Below, one piece after another: positions 9,380 to 18,779 of a DNA stretch of 64,000 bases. The DNA lies in the NCBI RefSeq assembly GCF_024721605.1, contig NZ_CP102630.1, positions 1,550,001 to 1,614,000 of the forward strand, in the 5' to 3' direction. The stretch is from Sphingomicrobium flavum (lineage in GTDB: Bacteria; Pseudomonadota; Alphaproteobacteria; Sphingomonadales; Sphingomonadaceae). Within the stretch, counting starts at the first letter, position 1; each line of letters starts with the position of its first letter. Both the position numbers and the translations under genes were made by a program. The notes under the pieces are model-generated. The model had not been told where the DNA came from and searched no databases. It saw nothing but the letters and a program-made list of their open reading frames with translations.

Positions 9380-10537
9380 ATGCTGCTTGCCGCTGCCGCC
9401 GCGCTCGCCAGCTTCACTGCCCCCAACGTCACGATCGAACAGATCGCCTGGGACGTGACCGAACAGGATGGCGATTTTTTCCTGCCCATGCTGGCCATGG
9501 TCGACCCCGCCGACAGCGCCGCGCTGGCCGAGGGCATGCACGACCAGACACTGGCCCATTATGGCCGGTCCGACCTGATCGCGGGCCATTCCAGCTTTCA
9601 TGAACGCAGACGCTGCAGCGTGGCCGATAGCGACGCCATCTCGCTCGATGCCTTGCTCGAACAGGCCGCCGCCACCCGCATCCTCATCATCAATGAGGCG
9701 CATGCCGCCCCCTGGCACCGCGACACCACGCGCGCGCTGCTCGCACCCTTGAAAGCGCTGGGCTACACCCATTTCGCGGCCGAGACCTTTGCCAACCCTC
9801 AAGGCGACGCGCCCGACCCGGTCGCGACCCACCCTGACGAGCCCTTCGCCCGGCGCACCGACGGCACCTATTTCGATCCCGCCTTCGGGCGACTGGTGCG
9901 CGAAGCAAAGGCGCTGGGCTTCACGCTCGCGGCTTATGAAGAAAGTGGCGGCTATGATCCCGATCTCAGTCCGGAGGAACGCATCGCCCGGCGCGAAGCC
10001 TTCCAGGCGGCCGAGCTGGCCAAGTTGCTCGCCGACAATCCCGATGCGCGCGTCGTGGTGCATGTCGGCCACGCCCATGTGCGCGAGGAACCGATCCTGT
10101 TTCCCGACGGGCGCAAGGATGAATGGATGGCGCTCCGGCTGGCGCGCGAAAGCGGCATCGATCCGCTGACCATCGCGCAGACCTATTGCACCGGGCCGGT
10201 CGGTTCAGCCATGCGAATCCTGCCCGTCCCGACCGATCTGCGCGCGGAGATCGGGGTCGATTATGGCCTTGAAGTCGCGCCGCCCGAGGATTTTCGCGTA
10301 CGCGGCGATGAGGCCATCGCCATCAACATCCCGCCCTCATGGCGCGCCGCATCGGGCTGGACCGTGGTGGAAGCCATGCACGCCGACGAGCCCGACGTCG
10401 CCATCCCGGCCGACAGCCTTGCCGTCCATGCCAGCGAAACCGGCAACAAGTTCCTCTATCTGGAATCCGGGCGTTACCGCATCCGCCTGCGCCCGGTCGA
10501 TAACATCCCGTCCGACGTGAGACGGGCCGGCCACTAG
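9380..10537 (+). CDS. ChaN/TIKI-superfamily-like secreted protein
   Basis: 385 residues with a hydrophobic N terminus that may be a leader. The central region has ILIINEAHAAPWHRD and later VVVHVGHAHVREEP. A buried acidic/His first motif and a terminal GHxH motif are typical of the ChaN/TIKI/EreA-like superfamily (heme-binding lipoproteins, metallo-esterases). Remaining parts have a beta-rich tail that is not recognised. The superfamily call is by motif resemblance only; catalytic activity is not established. The ATG at 9380 has no obvious ribosome site, so translation may be coupled to the preceding small gene. Confidence 0.6.
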   Translation: MLLAAAAALASFTAPNVTIEQIAWDVTEQDGDFFLPMLAMVDPADSAALAEGMHDQTLAHYGRSDLIAGHSSFHERRRCSVADSDAISLDALLEQAAATRILIINEAHAAPWHRDTTRALLAPLKALGYTHFAAETFANPQGDAPDPVATHPDEPFARRTDGTYFDPAFGRLVREAKALGFTLAAYEESGGYDPDLSPEERIARREAFQAAELAKLLADNPDARVVVHVGHAHVREEPILFPDGRKDEWMALRLARESGIDPLTIAQTYCTGPVGSAMRILPVPTDLRAEIGVDYGLEVAPPEDFRVRGDEAIAINIPPSWRAASGWTVVEAMHADEPDVAIPADSLAVHASETGNKFLYLESGRYRIRLRPVDNIPSDVRRAGH

Positions 10538-10540
10538 GCT

Positions 10541-10822
10541 TCAGCCGACTTCGACCCCGCGCCAGAAGGCGATGCGATCCTTGATCTCGCTCGCCGCGTC
10601 CTTGGGCGCCTCATAGGTCCAGGCCGCATCCTGGTTGGTGACCCCGCCGGCCTGGATCGAAAAATAGCTGGCATCGCCCTTCCACGGGCAATGGGTCGAG
10701 GTGTCGGACGGCACCAGCCGGTCCATCTTCACATTTTCGCGCGCAAAATAATGATTGCCTTCGACCACCACCGTGTCACTCGCTTCGGCGATCGTCTCGC
10801 CATTCCATACTGCCTTGACCAT
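10541..10822 (-). CDS. DUF427-domain protein
   Basis: 93 residues, about the full length of the domain. The pattern KAVWNGETIAEA, YFARENV and THCPWKGDASYFSI is diagnostic of DUF427, a small beta-barrel family of unknown biochemical role found as single-domain proteins in many soil and aquatic bacteria. No operon partner is evident, since the upstream neighbour is separated by 39 bp and unrelated. Confidence 0.92.
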   Translation of the reverse strand: MVKAVWNGETIAEASDTVVVEGNHYFARENVKMDRLVPSDTSTHCPWKGDASYFSIQAGGVTNQDAAWTYEAPKDAASEIKDRIAFWRGVEVG

Positions 10823-10861
10823 CCACTTTCTCCCGTTTCGCCTCCAACGAGAGATGGGCGA

Positions 10862-11587
10862 TTATGATCCCGCTTTATCGGGCCGGGCGAGCACCAGCAG
10901 CGATGCACCCCCGATGGCCCGCACCACCAGGTGCGGCGCCATCCGGAAGGTCGCCCGCCGCACCAGGTTGGCCAGCCGCCGCTTCAGCGTCGGCGCGTGC
11001 ACGCCATCGCGCGCAAAGGGCCGCGAATAATATTCGCTCACGATATGGAAACCGCATTCCTCCAGCTGGGCGAGCGCGGTCTCGCGCGTATAATAATGCA
11101 GGTGGCCGACCGAATGGCGCCCCGCCATCAGCCGCCCGCGCAATATCGTCGAGGCGGTCAGCTCGAGCGGGATGTGGAAGACATGCCAGTCGGCCTTGTC
11201 GCGGATCTGGCGCAGGAAGCCAAAGCTGTTCTCGACATGCTCGACGACATCCAGGCAGAGCAGCAGGTCATAATGCGCGTCTGCCGCGGTCAGGTCCTCC
11301 AACCGATAGTCGAGGCCCTCTTTCGCCCGCGGCCGGGCAATCTCGTGCGCAACGCTGGAAAGGTCATATCCGGTGAAGCTCTTATCGGGCCAGCGCTGCT
11401 GCAACTGCTCGAGCACCGCGCCCGATCCGCAGCCGACTTCGGCAATCCTGTCCACATCGAGCCCGCGCCGCTCGACCAGCTCGCCCACGATCCGCGCCTT
11501 CCACGGCGCGTGGCTCGCCCCCCAGTCGGGATTGGCGGTCAGATAGTCCTGGTTGTTATAGCGTTCGCCGATCGACTTGTCGGCCAT
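10862..11587 (-). CDS. Class I SAM-dependent methyltransferase
   Basis: 241 residues. Motif I EVGCGSG at 50-56, an acidic residue after the second strand (FTGYDLS), and motif IV LLLCLDVVEHVEN identify a Rossmann-type SAM methyltransferase resembling the UbiG/methyltransferase-11 group. A FHIPLELT loop and basic C-terminal helix follow. Substrate unknown. Starts 15 bp downstream of the ArsC-like gene, probably one transcript. Confidence 0.85.
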   Translation of the reverse strand: MADKSIGERYNNQDYLTANPDWGASHAPWKARIVGELVERRGLDVDRIAEVGCGSGAVLEQLQQRWPDKSFTGYDLSSVAHEIARPRAKEGLDYRLEDLTAADAHYDLLLCLDVVEHVENSFGFLRQIRDKADWHVFHIPLELTASTILRGRLMAGRHSVGHLHYYTRETALAQLEECGFHIVSEYYSRPFARDGVHAPTLKRRLANLVRRATFRMAPHLVVRAIGGASLLVLARPDKAGS

Positions 11588-11602
11588 GCCCGTCTCCCTG
11601 AT

Positions 11603-11956
11603 TTAGAGACCGAGCAGTGTCTCATATGCGGTGCTGTCATAACCAATGATCACTTCGCCGTCGATATCCACGATCGGCCGCTTGATCATTTCGGGATGCG
11701 CCACCATCAGCATGATCGCCTTGTCGCCATCGATGTCCTGCTTGAGCACATCGGGCAGCCCGCGAAAGGTGGTGCCGCGCTTGTTGAGGATGGGCTCCCA
11801 CCCCTTCTCAAGCACCCACAATTCGAGCATCTCCCGGTCGATCCCCGCTTTCTTGTAATCGTGGAACGCGTAGGAAATCTGGCGCTTCTCGAACCACTGA
11901 CGCGTCTTCTTGACGGTGTCGCAATTGGGAATGCCGTATAGGGTAATGTCTGCCAT
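11603..11956 (-). CDS. ArsC/Spx-family reductase-like protein
   Basis: 117 residues. The N terminus TLYGIPNCDTVKKTRQWF has the single active-site cysteine (Cys12) of the YffB/Spx branch of the arsenate-reductase superfamily, followed by NKRGTTFRGLP and IKRPIVD, the glutaredoxin-like core. YffB-type proteins are thought to be glutathione-dependent thiol reductases, and no arsenic genes are near, so arsenate reduction is not implied. Confidence 0.88.
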   Translation of the reverse strand: MADITLYGIPNCDTVKKTRQWFEKRQISYAFHDYKKAGIDREMLELWVLEKGWEPILNKRGTTFRGLPDVLKQDIDGDKAIMLMVAHPEMIKRPIVDIDGEVIIGYDSTAYETLLGL

Positions 11957-12011
11957 GCGCGCCCCCTAGCCGAGCGGGCGCATGGCTTCAACACCCATTC
12001 ACCCCAATCGC

Positions 12012-13403
12012 TCAATCAGCAAGGCGCGGATAATCCATGCCGTCGGCGCTCAGCACCGGCGCGCCGTCTTCGCCAAAACGCCAGGTGACGATCTGCCCGT
12101 CCTCGGGATCGATGAAGCGGTCCCCGCTGATCGGCACCAATTCGCTTATCCCCCGCCCGTTGATCGCCACCTTCAGATTGGGGCCCTCGGGCATGACGGT
12201 GAAGAGATGCAGGCCATCGGGTCCGGCATAGCGCCCCGCCAGCCGCGGAAATAGCGACGCATCCTGCGCTACGCGCTGATGCTTCTCGGCCTCCTCGCGC
12301 GGCCACCCATAGGCGATGGCCGCGCTGCGCTGCAGGTCGGACACGATCTGCCAGCCGCGATCATGATTGGCGAAAGCGACGATCGCCGCCCCTTGCCCGG
12401 GATAGGCGTTGAAGCCGCTTTTATAGCCCCGGTTCGATCCGCTATGCGATAGGACGAGTTCGCCCCCCACCTCTCGCGCGCCGATGCCGAGCGCATAATC
12501 GCTGCCCACCGGCACGATGGCTGCGCGCGCGATATCGGGATCGATCCCGTCATCGCGACCTTCGAGCGCGGCCATATAGGCGCCAAGGAAAAGCGCGAAG
12601 TCGGGCGCGGTGGTCCACAGGCTGGCCGCCGCCTGTTCGGGATAGACGTTCCAGCCGCCCGGCACGTCGCTGCCATCGCCATTCTGCGCCGGCGCAACCT
12701 CGCCGATGGGCAGCCGCCGCTCCAGCGGCGCAAAGGTCGAACGCGTCATCCCTATCGGGGCCAGCACCAGCCGCTCGGCAATCGTCTCAAAGCCCTGCCC
12801 CGTCACCGTCTCGGCCCACAGCTCGGCCAGCTGGTAACCGCCTCCGGCATAGCGGAACTGGCCCGCCTGCGCGGCCTCGATCACCACCATCGGCGTGTTG
12901 CCCTTTCCGCGCACCACATCGAGCAGGCTCGCCACCTCGGCATCGGCAGCATAGCCGGGAAAACCGCCCACGCTTGCGCCTGCCGTGTGCGACAACAGCC
13001 CGCGCAGCGTGATCGGCAGCCCGTCCGGGTTGAAGCTGTCGGGAGCGAGCCATTGCCCCAGCACCGGCGCGATATCGGCATCGAGCGAGACCCCCTTCTC
13101 CTTGGCCAGCGCGGCAATGGCAATTGCCGCCACCGGCTTGGACAAGGACGCCGCCTGGAACCGGGTGTCGGGGCTGATCCCCTCGCCATAGGCGCCGGCC
13201 CATTCCAATTTCCCATCGCGCCACACGGCCACCGCGGCATAGTCGACGCCCAGCTTCGCCTGCCGATCGGATATGCTGAGCCGCTCGCCCTCCTCCCCGA
13301 CGAACTGCACCTGCGGGACCAGCCGCTGCTCGATCACTGCGCGCTCTGGCGTCATATTGGCAGGGCTCACCATCAGGGCAATGACGGGAAGGATGGGATG
13401 CAT
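12012..13403 (-). CDS. Beta-lactamase-family serine hydrolase
   Basis: 463 residues with a hydrophobic start (possible leader). The SxxK nucleophile motif is SLSK at 86-89. A Tyr in RYAGGGYQLAE sits where a YxN motif is expected, but the third residue is Gly. HSGSNRGYKS provides the third motif. The fold is that of class C beta-lactamases/DD-peptidases/esterases, followed by a C-terminal lipocalin-like extension (PRLAGRYAGPDG). Likely a periplasmic peptidase or esterase; the substrate cannot be stated. Confidence 0.87.
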   Translation of the reverse strand: MHPILPVIALMVSPANMTPERAVIEQRLVPQVQFVGEEGERLSISDRQAKLGVDYAAVAVWRDGKLEWAGAYGEGISPDTRFQAASLSKPVAAIAIAALAKEKGVSLDADIAPVLGQWLAPDSFNPDGLPITLRGLLSHTAGASVGGFPGYAADAEVASLLDVVRGKGNTPMVVIEAAQAGQFRYAGGGYQLAELWAETVTGQGFETIAERLVLAPIGMTRSTFAPLERRLPIGEVAPAQNGDGSDVPGGWNVYPEQAAASLWTTAPDFALFLGAYMAALEGRDDGIDPDIARAAIVPVGSDYALGIGAREVGGELVLSHSGSNRGYKSGFNAYPGQGAAIVAFANHDRGWQIVSDLQRSAAIAYGWPREEAEKHQRVAQDASLFPRLAGRYAGPDGLHLFTVMPEGPNLKVAINGRGISELVPISGDRFIDPEDGQIVTWRFGEDGAPVLSADGMDYPRLAD

Positions 13404-13412
13404 TGACTTCTC

Positions 13413-13724
13413 CTAGCGGCCCTCGGCGCGGAACAGCACCTTGCCGCGCTGCGACACATAAAGCTTCTCGAAGGTCTTGGGATCGAAATAGGCCTCCACG
13501 CGGCGGCCTTCGGGATCGGTGCCATAGACTTCATAGCAGCCCCCATCCTCCTTGGCCTTGCTGACCTGCCAACCCTGTTCGACCAACTGCTTCTTGAGAT
13601 CGTCCATCGACCGCATTTCATTCTTGGCCACATCGCACTTCATCTTGCCGGTCGCTTCGGCCGGCTGGGCAAAGGCCAGGGCACCGGTCAGCACGGCAGC
13701 GGCAATCAGATATTTGTGGGTCAT
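13413..13724 (-). CDS. PepSY-like periplasmic protein
   Basis: 103 residues: signal peptide to about residue 24 (QPAEA), then MKCDVAKNEMRSMDDLKKQLVEQGWQV and GRRVEAYFDPKT, the helix-strand pattern of the PepSY_2 family. Two cysteines (KCDV, GGCYEV) could pair. Its start overlaps the stop of the upstream membrane protein by four bases, so the two are translationally coupled; PepSY proteins often sit beside ferric-reductase-like membrane proteins. Confidence 0.78.
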   Translation of the reverse strand: MTHKYLIAAAVLTGALAFAQPAEATGKMKCDVAKNEMRSMDDLKKQLVEQGWQVSKAKEDGGCYEVYGTDPEGRRVEAYFDPKTFEKLYVSQRGKVLFRAEGR

Positions 13725-14305
13725 GTCATTTTCCTTTGTTTGAAGGCGGGAGTGAAAAGCCGAAGCGCCTGCAACAGGAACAGCGGCGCGAAATGAAGCC
13801 AGGCGATCAGCGCACCGTCATGCACCCAAAGCCAGTGGAGAAGAGTGAGCACAGCCGCGGGATAAGCGAGCCGCTGCAAGCGCTTCCAGCCCTTGCCGAG
13901 CGCCCGCATGGCTCCATCATTGCTGGTCAGCGCCAGCGGCACCAGCAGGAGGAACGCCGCCCAGCCCGACAGCATGGAGGGGATCAGCGCCTCGTCCAGC
14001 ACTGCCTGCAGCGCGCCCATATCGACGAGGTATAGGATGAGGTGCGCCAGCGTGTAGAGGAAGGCCGCAACCCCGATGGCGCGGCGATGGCGCAACAGGA
14101 AAGCCAGCACCGGCCCGTTACCGAACAGATGCTTCAGCGGCGTCAGGCATAGCGCGATGACGATCAGCCGCGCCGCCCATTCGCCCGTCTCAGCGACATA
14201 ATCGGGCAGCCAGGGATCGCCCGCCAGCGCAAGGCGCACTGCCATCCACAGCCCCGGAAGGCTGAGAATCGTCCACAGGGCAAATCTGGCGCGGGCTGTA
14301 GTCAT
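13721..14305 (-). CDS. Ferric-reductase-like (MsrQ-type) heme membrane protein
   Basis: 194 residues with about five or six membrane helices. LRHRRAIGVAAFLYTLAHLILYL and LAYPAAVLTLLHWLWVHDGALIAWLHF contain the paired helix histidines expected to bind b-type heme, the layout of YedZ/MsrQ in the FRD superfamily. MsrQ donates electrons to the periplasmic methionine sulfoxide reductase MsrP, but no msrP is present here; the coupled PepSY-like protein downstream is the only partner in view. The electron acceptor is therefore open. Confidence 0.8.
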   Translation of the reverse strand: MTTARARFALWTILSLPGLWMAVRLALAGDPWLPDYVAETGEWAARLIVIALCLTPLKHLFGNGPVLAFLLRHRRAIGVAAFLYTLAHLILYLVDMGALQAVLDEALIPSMLSGWAAFLLLVPLALTSNDGAMRALGKGWKRLQRLAYPAAVLTLLHWLWVHDGALIAWLHFAPLFLLQALRLFTPAFKQRKMT

Positions 14306-14361
14306 GCACCCCTCTCACCATATTTGCGAACCATTCGCAATAAGCAATTATGCGGGGTGCG

Positions 14362-15711
14362 TCAGGCCGCCTTGCGCCGATGCCAGAATAACCACCACAG
14401 CAGCGCCGCCCCGGTCAATCCGCCGCCCAGATTGGCCAGCAGTTCGGCGGCATAGACCCCGTCCGCACCCCAGCCTGGCCGCAGCAGGAAGGCCGCGGGC
14501 ACCATGAGCGCCGCCATGCGAAAGACCGACTGGCCGAGGGCAATGCCGGCATAGCCGACCGCATTCATCGCCCCGTTGGACACGATCAATATGCCATAGG
14601 TCGCATAGCCCCAGGCCGCGATCGAGAGATAGCGCATGATCTGTCCCTGCACCGCGGCATCGTCACTGAACAGTCCCGCCAGCGACTCCCTCGCCCACAC
14701 CAGCAGCGCTGCCGTCACCAGCCCGTAGGCAATGCAGAACCCGCCCGCCAGCAGCACCGCGCGCCGCACCCGGTCGAACCGTTCAGCGCCCCAATTCTGG
14801 CCCACGATCGCACCGATCGACCCCGACAGCGCCAGCAATGGCACCACCGCAAAGCTCTGCAACCGCCCGCCCGCGCCAAAGCCCGCCACCGCGTCCTGCC
14901 CCTGCTGGGCAATCAGTGCGGTCAGCACCGCCAGCCCCATCGGATTGACGCTGTTGGAAAAGGCCGCCGGCCCCGCCACCTTCATGATCGCCTTGGTCCC
15001 GTCGGCCCAGTGCAGGCGTTTGAGGCAGGCAAAGGAAAAAGGCAGCCCCTCGCTCTGGAACATGAAAAAACCCAGCGCCGCCGCCACCAGCCAGCCGCCG
15101 ATGGTCGCATAGGCCGCCCCGGCGATGCCGAACCCTTCGAACCCGAATGCCCCGGTGATCAGGATCGGGTCGAGCACCCAGTTCACCGCCGCATAGGCAA
15201 TCAGGATCGACGAACTCTTCTTCGCCGCCCCCTGCCCGCGCAGCCCGCCATTGATGCCGAACATCAGGAAGAACAGCGGAAAGCCCAGCGCAAAGGGCAG
15301 CATATAGGCATCGATCAGCGGTAACAGCTCGACGTCCGCCTGCATCAGCTCGAACAGGGGCATGCGCAGCGCCAGGATCAGCCCGGCAAAGGCCAGCCCG
15401 CAAATCGCCGCCAGCGCGATCGACAGGTTGGCGCGGTCATGCGCCCTTGCCCTGTCGCCGCTCCCCAGCGCCCGGCTCACCACCGAACTCGTCCCCGCCA
15501 TCAGCCCCACACCCAGCGAGGACAGCGCCACCGTTACCGGAAAGATGAAACTCACCGCCGCCAGCGCTTCGGCGCTCAGCTGCCCGATGAAATACGCATC
15601 GATGATCCCCACCGACATGATCGCCGCCACCCCCAGCAACATGGGCGAGGTCTGCGACCATAAATGCCCGGCTATCGAACCGGTAACGAGCTTTGCGGGG
15701 GAAGAGGCCAT
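14362..15711 (-). CDS. MATE-family efflux transporter
   Basis: 449 residues with about twelve membrane helices in two homologous halves. TSPMLLGVAAIMSVGIIDAYFIGQLSAEALAA-type N-terminal helices, the GINGGLRGQG loop and VGQNWGAERFDRVRRAV in the second half are MATE (NorM/DinF-like) signatures, indicating Na+ or H+ coupled export of organic cations or drugs. The start at 15711 follows GGGGGAAGAGG in the mRNA orientation less clearly than usual; upstream in-frame starts run into the neighbouring gene and are rejected. Confidence 0.92.
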   Translation of the reverse strand: MASSPAKLVTGSIAGHLWSQTSPMLLGVAAIMSVGIIDAYFIGQLSAEALAAVSFIFPVTVALSSLGVGLMAGTSSVVSRALGSGDRARAHDRANLSIALAAICGLAFAGLILALRMPLFELMQADVELLPLIDAYMLPFALGFPLFFLMFGINGGLRGQGAAKKSSSILIAYAAVNWVLDPILITGAFGFEGFGIAGAAYATIGGWLVAAALGFFMFQSEGLPFSFACLKRLHWADGTKAIMKVAGPAAFSNSVNPMGLAVLTALIAQQGQDAVAGFGAGGRLQSFAVVPLLALSGSIGAIVGQNWGAERFDRVRRAVLLAGGFCIAYGLVTAALLVWARESLAGLFSDDAAVQGQIMRYLSIAAWGYATYGILIVSNGAMNAVGYAGIALGQSVFRMAALMVPAAFLLRPGWGADGVYAAELLANLGGGLTGAALLWWLFWHRRKAA

Positions 15712-15752
15712 TTGACGCTGCGCTAGCCCATGCGCCGCGCGCGAGCCAGTCT

Positions 15753-16460
15753 CTATCGTGCGCCCGCCCGACCCGTCGGGCACTGCTCGCGCAGCGGACA
15801 GCCCGCGCAGTCGGGGCGCGAGGGGCGGCAAGTGGTCTGGCCCAGTTTCTTCACCAGCAGGTGATGCTCGTCGACGTCGCCCGCGCTCCAGTCGGGTGGC
15901 AGTGCGGACATCAGCGCGTCATAGGCCCGCCGCGTATCAGACCTTGGCGGCACCAGCCCCAGCCGCTGCATCACGCGGCGATGATGCCCGTCGATCACCA
16001 GTACGGGCCGGGCAAAACGCGAAGTGTTCATCACTCCCGCGCTGATCTTGCGCGCCACGCCGGGCAGCGTCTCCAGCCAGTCCATCGCTTCATGGGTCGG
16101 CAGGTTCGACAGGTGCATCAGGCTGACCTCGCCGCGCTCGGCGATGATGGCGCCAAGACACGCCTTCAGCCGCTCGGCCGCCACGGCCGGGTAGGTCGCC
16201 CCCGCCAGCATCGCCTGCAGCTCGGCCAGCGGCGCCGCTGCCACTTTTTCCCAGCTTCCAAAACGCTCGAGCAGCGCATCGGTATTGGCGTTGGAAATCT
16301 CGGTCTTGGTCCGCGCGCCGATCACGCCCTGCACCAGCGTCCACACCGGATCGAGCCGCCGCGGATCGTCCCGTTCGACCCTCCCGAAGCGCCCGATCAG
16401 CGCCTGCTGCACCGCCGCCAGCGCCGCGCACCGGGGATCATTGCCGAATGGAAGTTCCAT
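15753..16460 (-). CDS. Endonuclease III-like DNA glycosylase
   Basis: 235 residues. Helix-hairpin-helix LPGVARKISAG with the glycosylase/lyase Lys138, catalytic Asp157 in VIDGHHRRV, and a four-cysteine Fe-S loop (Cys211, 218, 221, 227; spacing 6-2-5). All key residues of a bifunctional HhH-GPD base-excision enzyme are present. The sequence departs from classical Nth (for example VIDGHH in place of VDTHV), so it belongs to a divergent Nth-like branch rather than the housekeeping nth. Confidence 0.88.
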   Translation of the reverse strand: MELPFGNDPRCAALAAVQQALIGRFGRVERDDPRRLDPVWTLVQGVIGARTKTEISNANTDALLERFGSWEKVAAAPLAELQAMLAGATYPAVAAERLKACLGAIIAERGEVSLMHLSNLPTHEAMDWLETLPGVARKISAGVMNTSRFARPVLVIDGHHRRVMQRLGLVPPRSDTRRAYDALMSALPPDWSAGDVDEHHLLVKKLGQTTCRPSRPDCAGCPLREQCPTGRAGAR

Positions 16461-16493
16461 GCCCCTCAAGATGGGGTGCGGACCGGCTTTTGG

Positions 16494-16931
16494 CTAGCGC
16501 GCCTCGCCGCTCATGAGGTCCATGTTCACATAGCCTTCCTTGCCCGCTCCGCCAAAGCTGATCTTGCAATAGGTGGAATCGACTTCGCAGGTCTTGATGA
16601 AGCCGCCATCGCCAGGCTCCACCATGCCCACCAGCCCGGTGCGCGGGCTCGCGCCCATGGTCGCCGGGATCGCCTGCTCACCGCGATTATAATAGGGAAT
16701 GTCGGGCGAATAGCGACTGGTCCAGTCGGGATCTTCCACGGTTTCGGGGATTGCGGGCTGACCCGGACGGCCTTCCAGATAGGGGCTGTCATTCTCGGCC
16801 AGATCATTGGCGACTGGCGTGGCTTCGTTCACCAGCACGATATCATTGTCGATGACATTGTTGCCGATATCGTCTTCGGCAGCGCAGGCGACCAGCGCCA
16901 GCGGCGCGGCGAAGAAAAACGCTTTGTTCAT
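16494..16931 (-). CDS. Lipoprotein with SH3-like tail
   Basis: 145 residues. Signal peptide with lipobox LVAC, Cys16 being the lipidation site, followed by an acidic Asn/Asp-rich linker and a C-terminal domain (GLVGMVEPGDGGFIKTCEVDSTYCKISF and GKEGYVNMDL) that resembles a bacterial SH3-like module with two cysteines. Role unknown; cell-envelope location inferred. The 203 bp between it and guaA contain no gene I can support. Confidence 0.72.
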   Translation of the reverse strand: MNKAFFFAAPLALVACAAEDDIGNNVIDNDIVLVNEATPVANDLAENDSPYLEGRPGQPAIPETVEDPDWTSRYSPDIPYYNRGEQAIPATMGASPRTGLVGMVEPGDGGFIKTCEVDSTYCKISFGGAGKEGYVNMDLMSGEAR

Positions 16932-17134
16932 GGGTTGAGCGACCTTCGATGGTTACAGGCCGCACCAATGCGCCATCGCGAGCCCGGTTCCCTGATTCTC
17001 GAGCGACCCGCTGCACGGCGGCACCCACGCCATCATCGTCGCGTCAGTCGCTGTGGCTGGCCCACCTCGCGGTCCCTGCTTCGCGGCCCGCTCGGAATAA
17101 CTGCGTCGGACAGCCCCCGGCTGTCCTTGGGCAG

Positions 17135-18694
17135 TTATTCCCATTCAATGGTCCCGGGCGGCTTGGACGTATAGTCGTAGACCACCCGGTTGATGCCCTT
17201 CACTTCATTGACGATGCGCGTCGCGCAGCCCGTCAGGAAGGCCGCGTCAAAGGGATAGACGTCCGCTGTCATGCCATCGACGCTGGTCACGGCGCGCAGC
17301 CCGCAGACGCTGTCATAGGTGCGATGATCGCCCATCACGCCCACTGTTTTCACCGGCAGCAGCACGGCAAAGGCCTGCCAGATGGCATCGTAGAGCCCCG
17401 CCTTGCGGATCTCGTCCAGATAGATGGCATCGGCCTTGCGCAAGATGTCGCACCGCTCCTTGTTGACCTCGCCCGGAATGCGGATCGCCAGCCCCGGCCC
17501 CGGGAAGGGATGGCGCCCGACGAACTGGTCGTTCAATCCCAGCTCGCGCCCCAGTTCGCGCACTTCATCCTTGAACAATTCGCGCAGCGGCTCGACCAGC
17601 TTCATGTTCATCCGCTCCGGCAGCCCGCCGACATTATGGTGCGATTTGATTGTCACCGACGGCCCGCCGGTAAAGCTCACGCTCTCGATCACGTCGGGGT
17701 AAAGCGTGCCCTGCGCCAGGAAATCCGCGCCGCCCAGCTTGTTCGCTTCTTCCTCGAAGACGGCGATGAACTCGCCGCCGATGAACTTGCGCTTCTTTTC
17801 AGGATCGGTGACGCCCTCGAGCCCCGCCATGAAACGCTCCTCGGCGTCCACCACCACCAGCGGGATGTTGTAATGATCGCGAAACAGCGTCTCGACCTGC
17901 TCGCGCTCGTTGAGGCGCAGCAGCCCATGATCGACGAACACACAGGTCAGCTGGTCGCCGATCGCTTCATGGATGAGGATCGCCGCGACCGAGCTGTCCA
18001 CCCCGCCCGACAGCCCGCAAATCACCTTGCCGTCACCCACCTGTTCGCGGATTTCCGCGACCTTGGCCTCGCGATAGGCGCCCATCGTCCAATCGCCCTT
18101 CAGCCCGCACACGCGGTGGACAAAATTGGCGATCAGCTTGGCGCCATCGGGCGTGTGATGCACTTCGGGATGGAATTGCGTGCCATAATATTTGCGCTCC
18201 TCATCCGCGATCACGGCGAAGGGCGCGCCATCCGACACCGCGACAATTTCAAAGCCCGGCGCAAACTGGGTCACCTTGTCGCCATGGCTCATCCATACCT
18301 GGTGCCGCTCGCCCTCGTTCCACAAGCCGTCAAACAAGGCGCAATCCTTCGTCACGGTCAGGAAGGCGCGGCCGAATTCGCCGCTATCGCCCGCTTCCAC
18401 CGTGCCGCCCAACTGGTGGCTCATCACCTGCTGGCCATAGCAGATGCCCAGGATAGGCAGCCCGCTGTCGAACAGCATTTGCGGTGCGCGCGGCGAGCCT
18501 TCCTCGGGCACCCCGGCTGGCGATCCCGACAGGATGATCCCGCCCGGCTTCAACCGCTCGAATGCGTCCTCGGCGCTGTTGAAGGGCGCGATCTCGCAAT
18601 AGACGCCCGCTTCGCGCACGCGCCGCGCGATCAATTGGGTCACCTGGCTGCCAAAATCGACGATCAAGATCGTCTCGCCATGCCCAACCGTCAT
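17135..18694 (-). CDS. guaA: GMP synthase (glutamine-hydrolysing)
   Basis: 519 residues, full family length. N-terminal class I glutamine amidotransferase (GICYGQQ with the catalytic Cys, FHPEVHHT with the His), ATP-pyrophosphatase domain with PP-loop GLSGGVDSS, and the C-terminal dimerisation domain ending in the conserved KPPGTIEWE. Converts XMP to GMP with glutamine and ATP in purine synthesis. Stands alone on the minus strand without guaB. Confidence 0.98.
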   Translation of the reverse strand: MTVGHGETILIVDFGSQVTQLIARRVREAGVYCEIAPFNSAEDAFERLKPGGIILSGSPAGVPEEGSPRAPQMLFDSGLPILGICYGQQVMSHQLGGTVEAGDSGEFGRAFLTVTKDCALFDGLWNEGERHQVWMSHGDKVTQFAPGFEIVAVSDGAPFAVIADEERKYYGTQFHPEVHHTPDGAKLIANFVHRVCGLKGDWTMGAYREAKVAEIREQVGDGKVICGLSGGVDSSVAAILIHEAIGDQLTCVFVDHGLLRLNEREQVETLFRDHYNIPLVVVDAEERFMAGLEGVTDPEKKRKFIGGEFIAVFEEEANKLGGADFLAQGTLYPDVIESVSFTGGPSVTIKSHHNVGGLPERMNMKLVEPLRELFKDEVRELGRELGLNDQFVGRHPFPGPGLAIRIPGEVNKERCDILRKADAIYLDEIRKAGLYDAIWQAFAVLLPVKTVGVMGDHRTYDSVCGLRAVTSVDGMTADVYPFDAAFLTGCATRIVNEVKGINRVVYDYTSKPPGTIEWE

Positions 18695-18779
18695 TATAGC
18701 CTCCGCGCCTTAAGGATGTGGCGCGTGCGATAGGGGCAAGCCCCACTCCTGTCCAGCGCCGCAAAACCCCGACTGGCGA

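Noticed and set aside
11603-11956. Arsenate reductase arsC
   Set aside because: It has only the single N-terminal Cys of the YffB/Spx branch and no ars neighbours.
13413-14305. msrPQ methionine sulfoxide reductase operon
   Set aside because: The membrane protein resembles MsrQ, but the coupled gene is a PepSY-like protein without a molybdopterin domain, so msrP is absent.
16932-17134. Possible tRNA or small RNA between the lipoprotein and guaA
   Set aside because: No cloverleaf, TPsiC-like GGTTCRA arm or terminator pattern could be made from this stretch.
16949-18733. Long plus-strand open frame opposite guaA
   Set aside because: guaA is unambiguous; the antisense frame has no recognisable domain.
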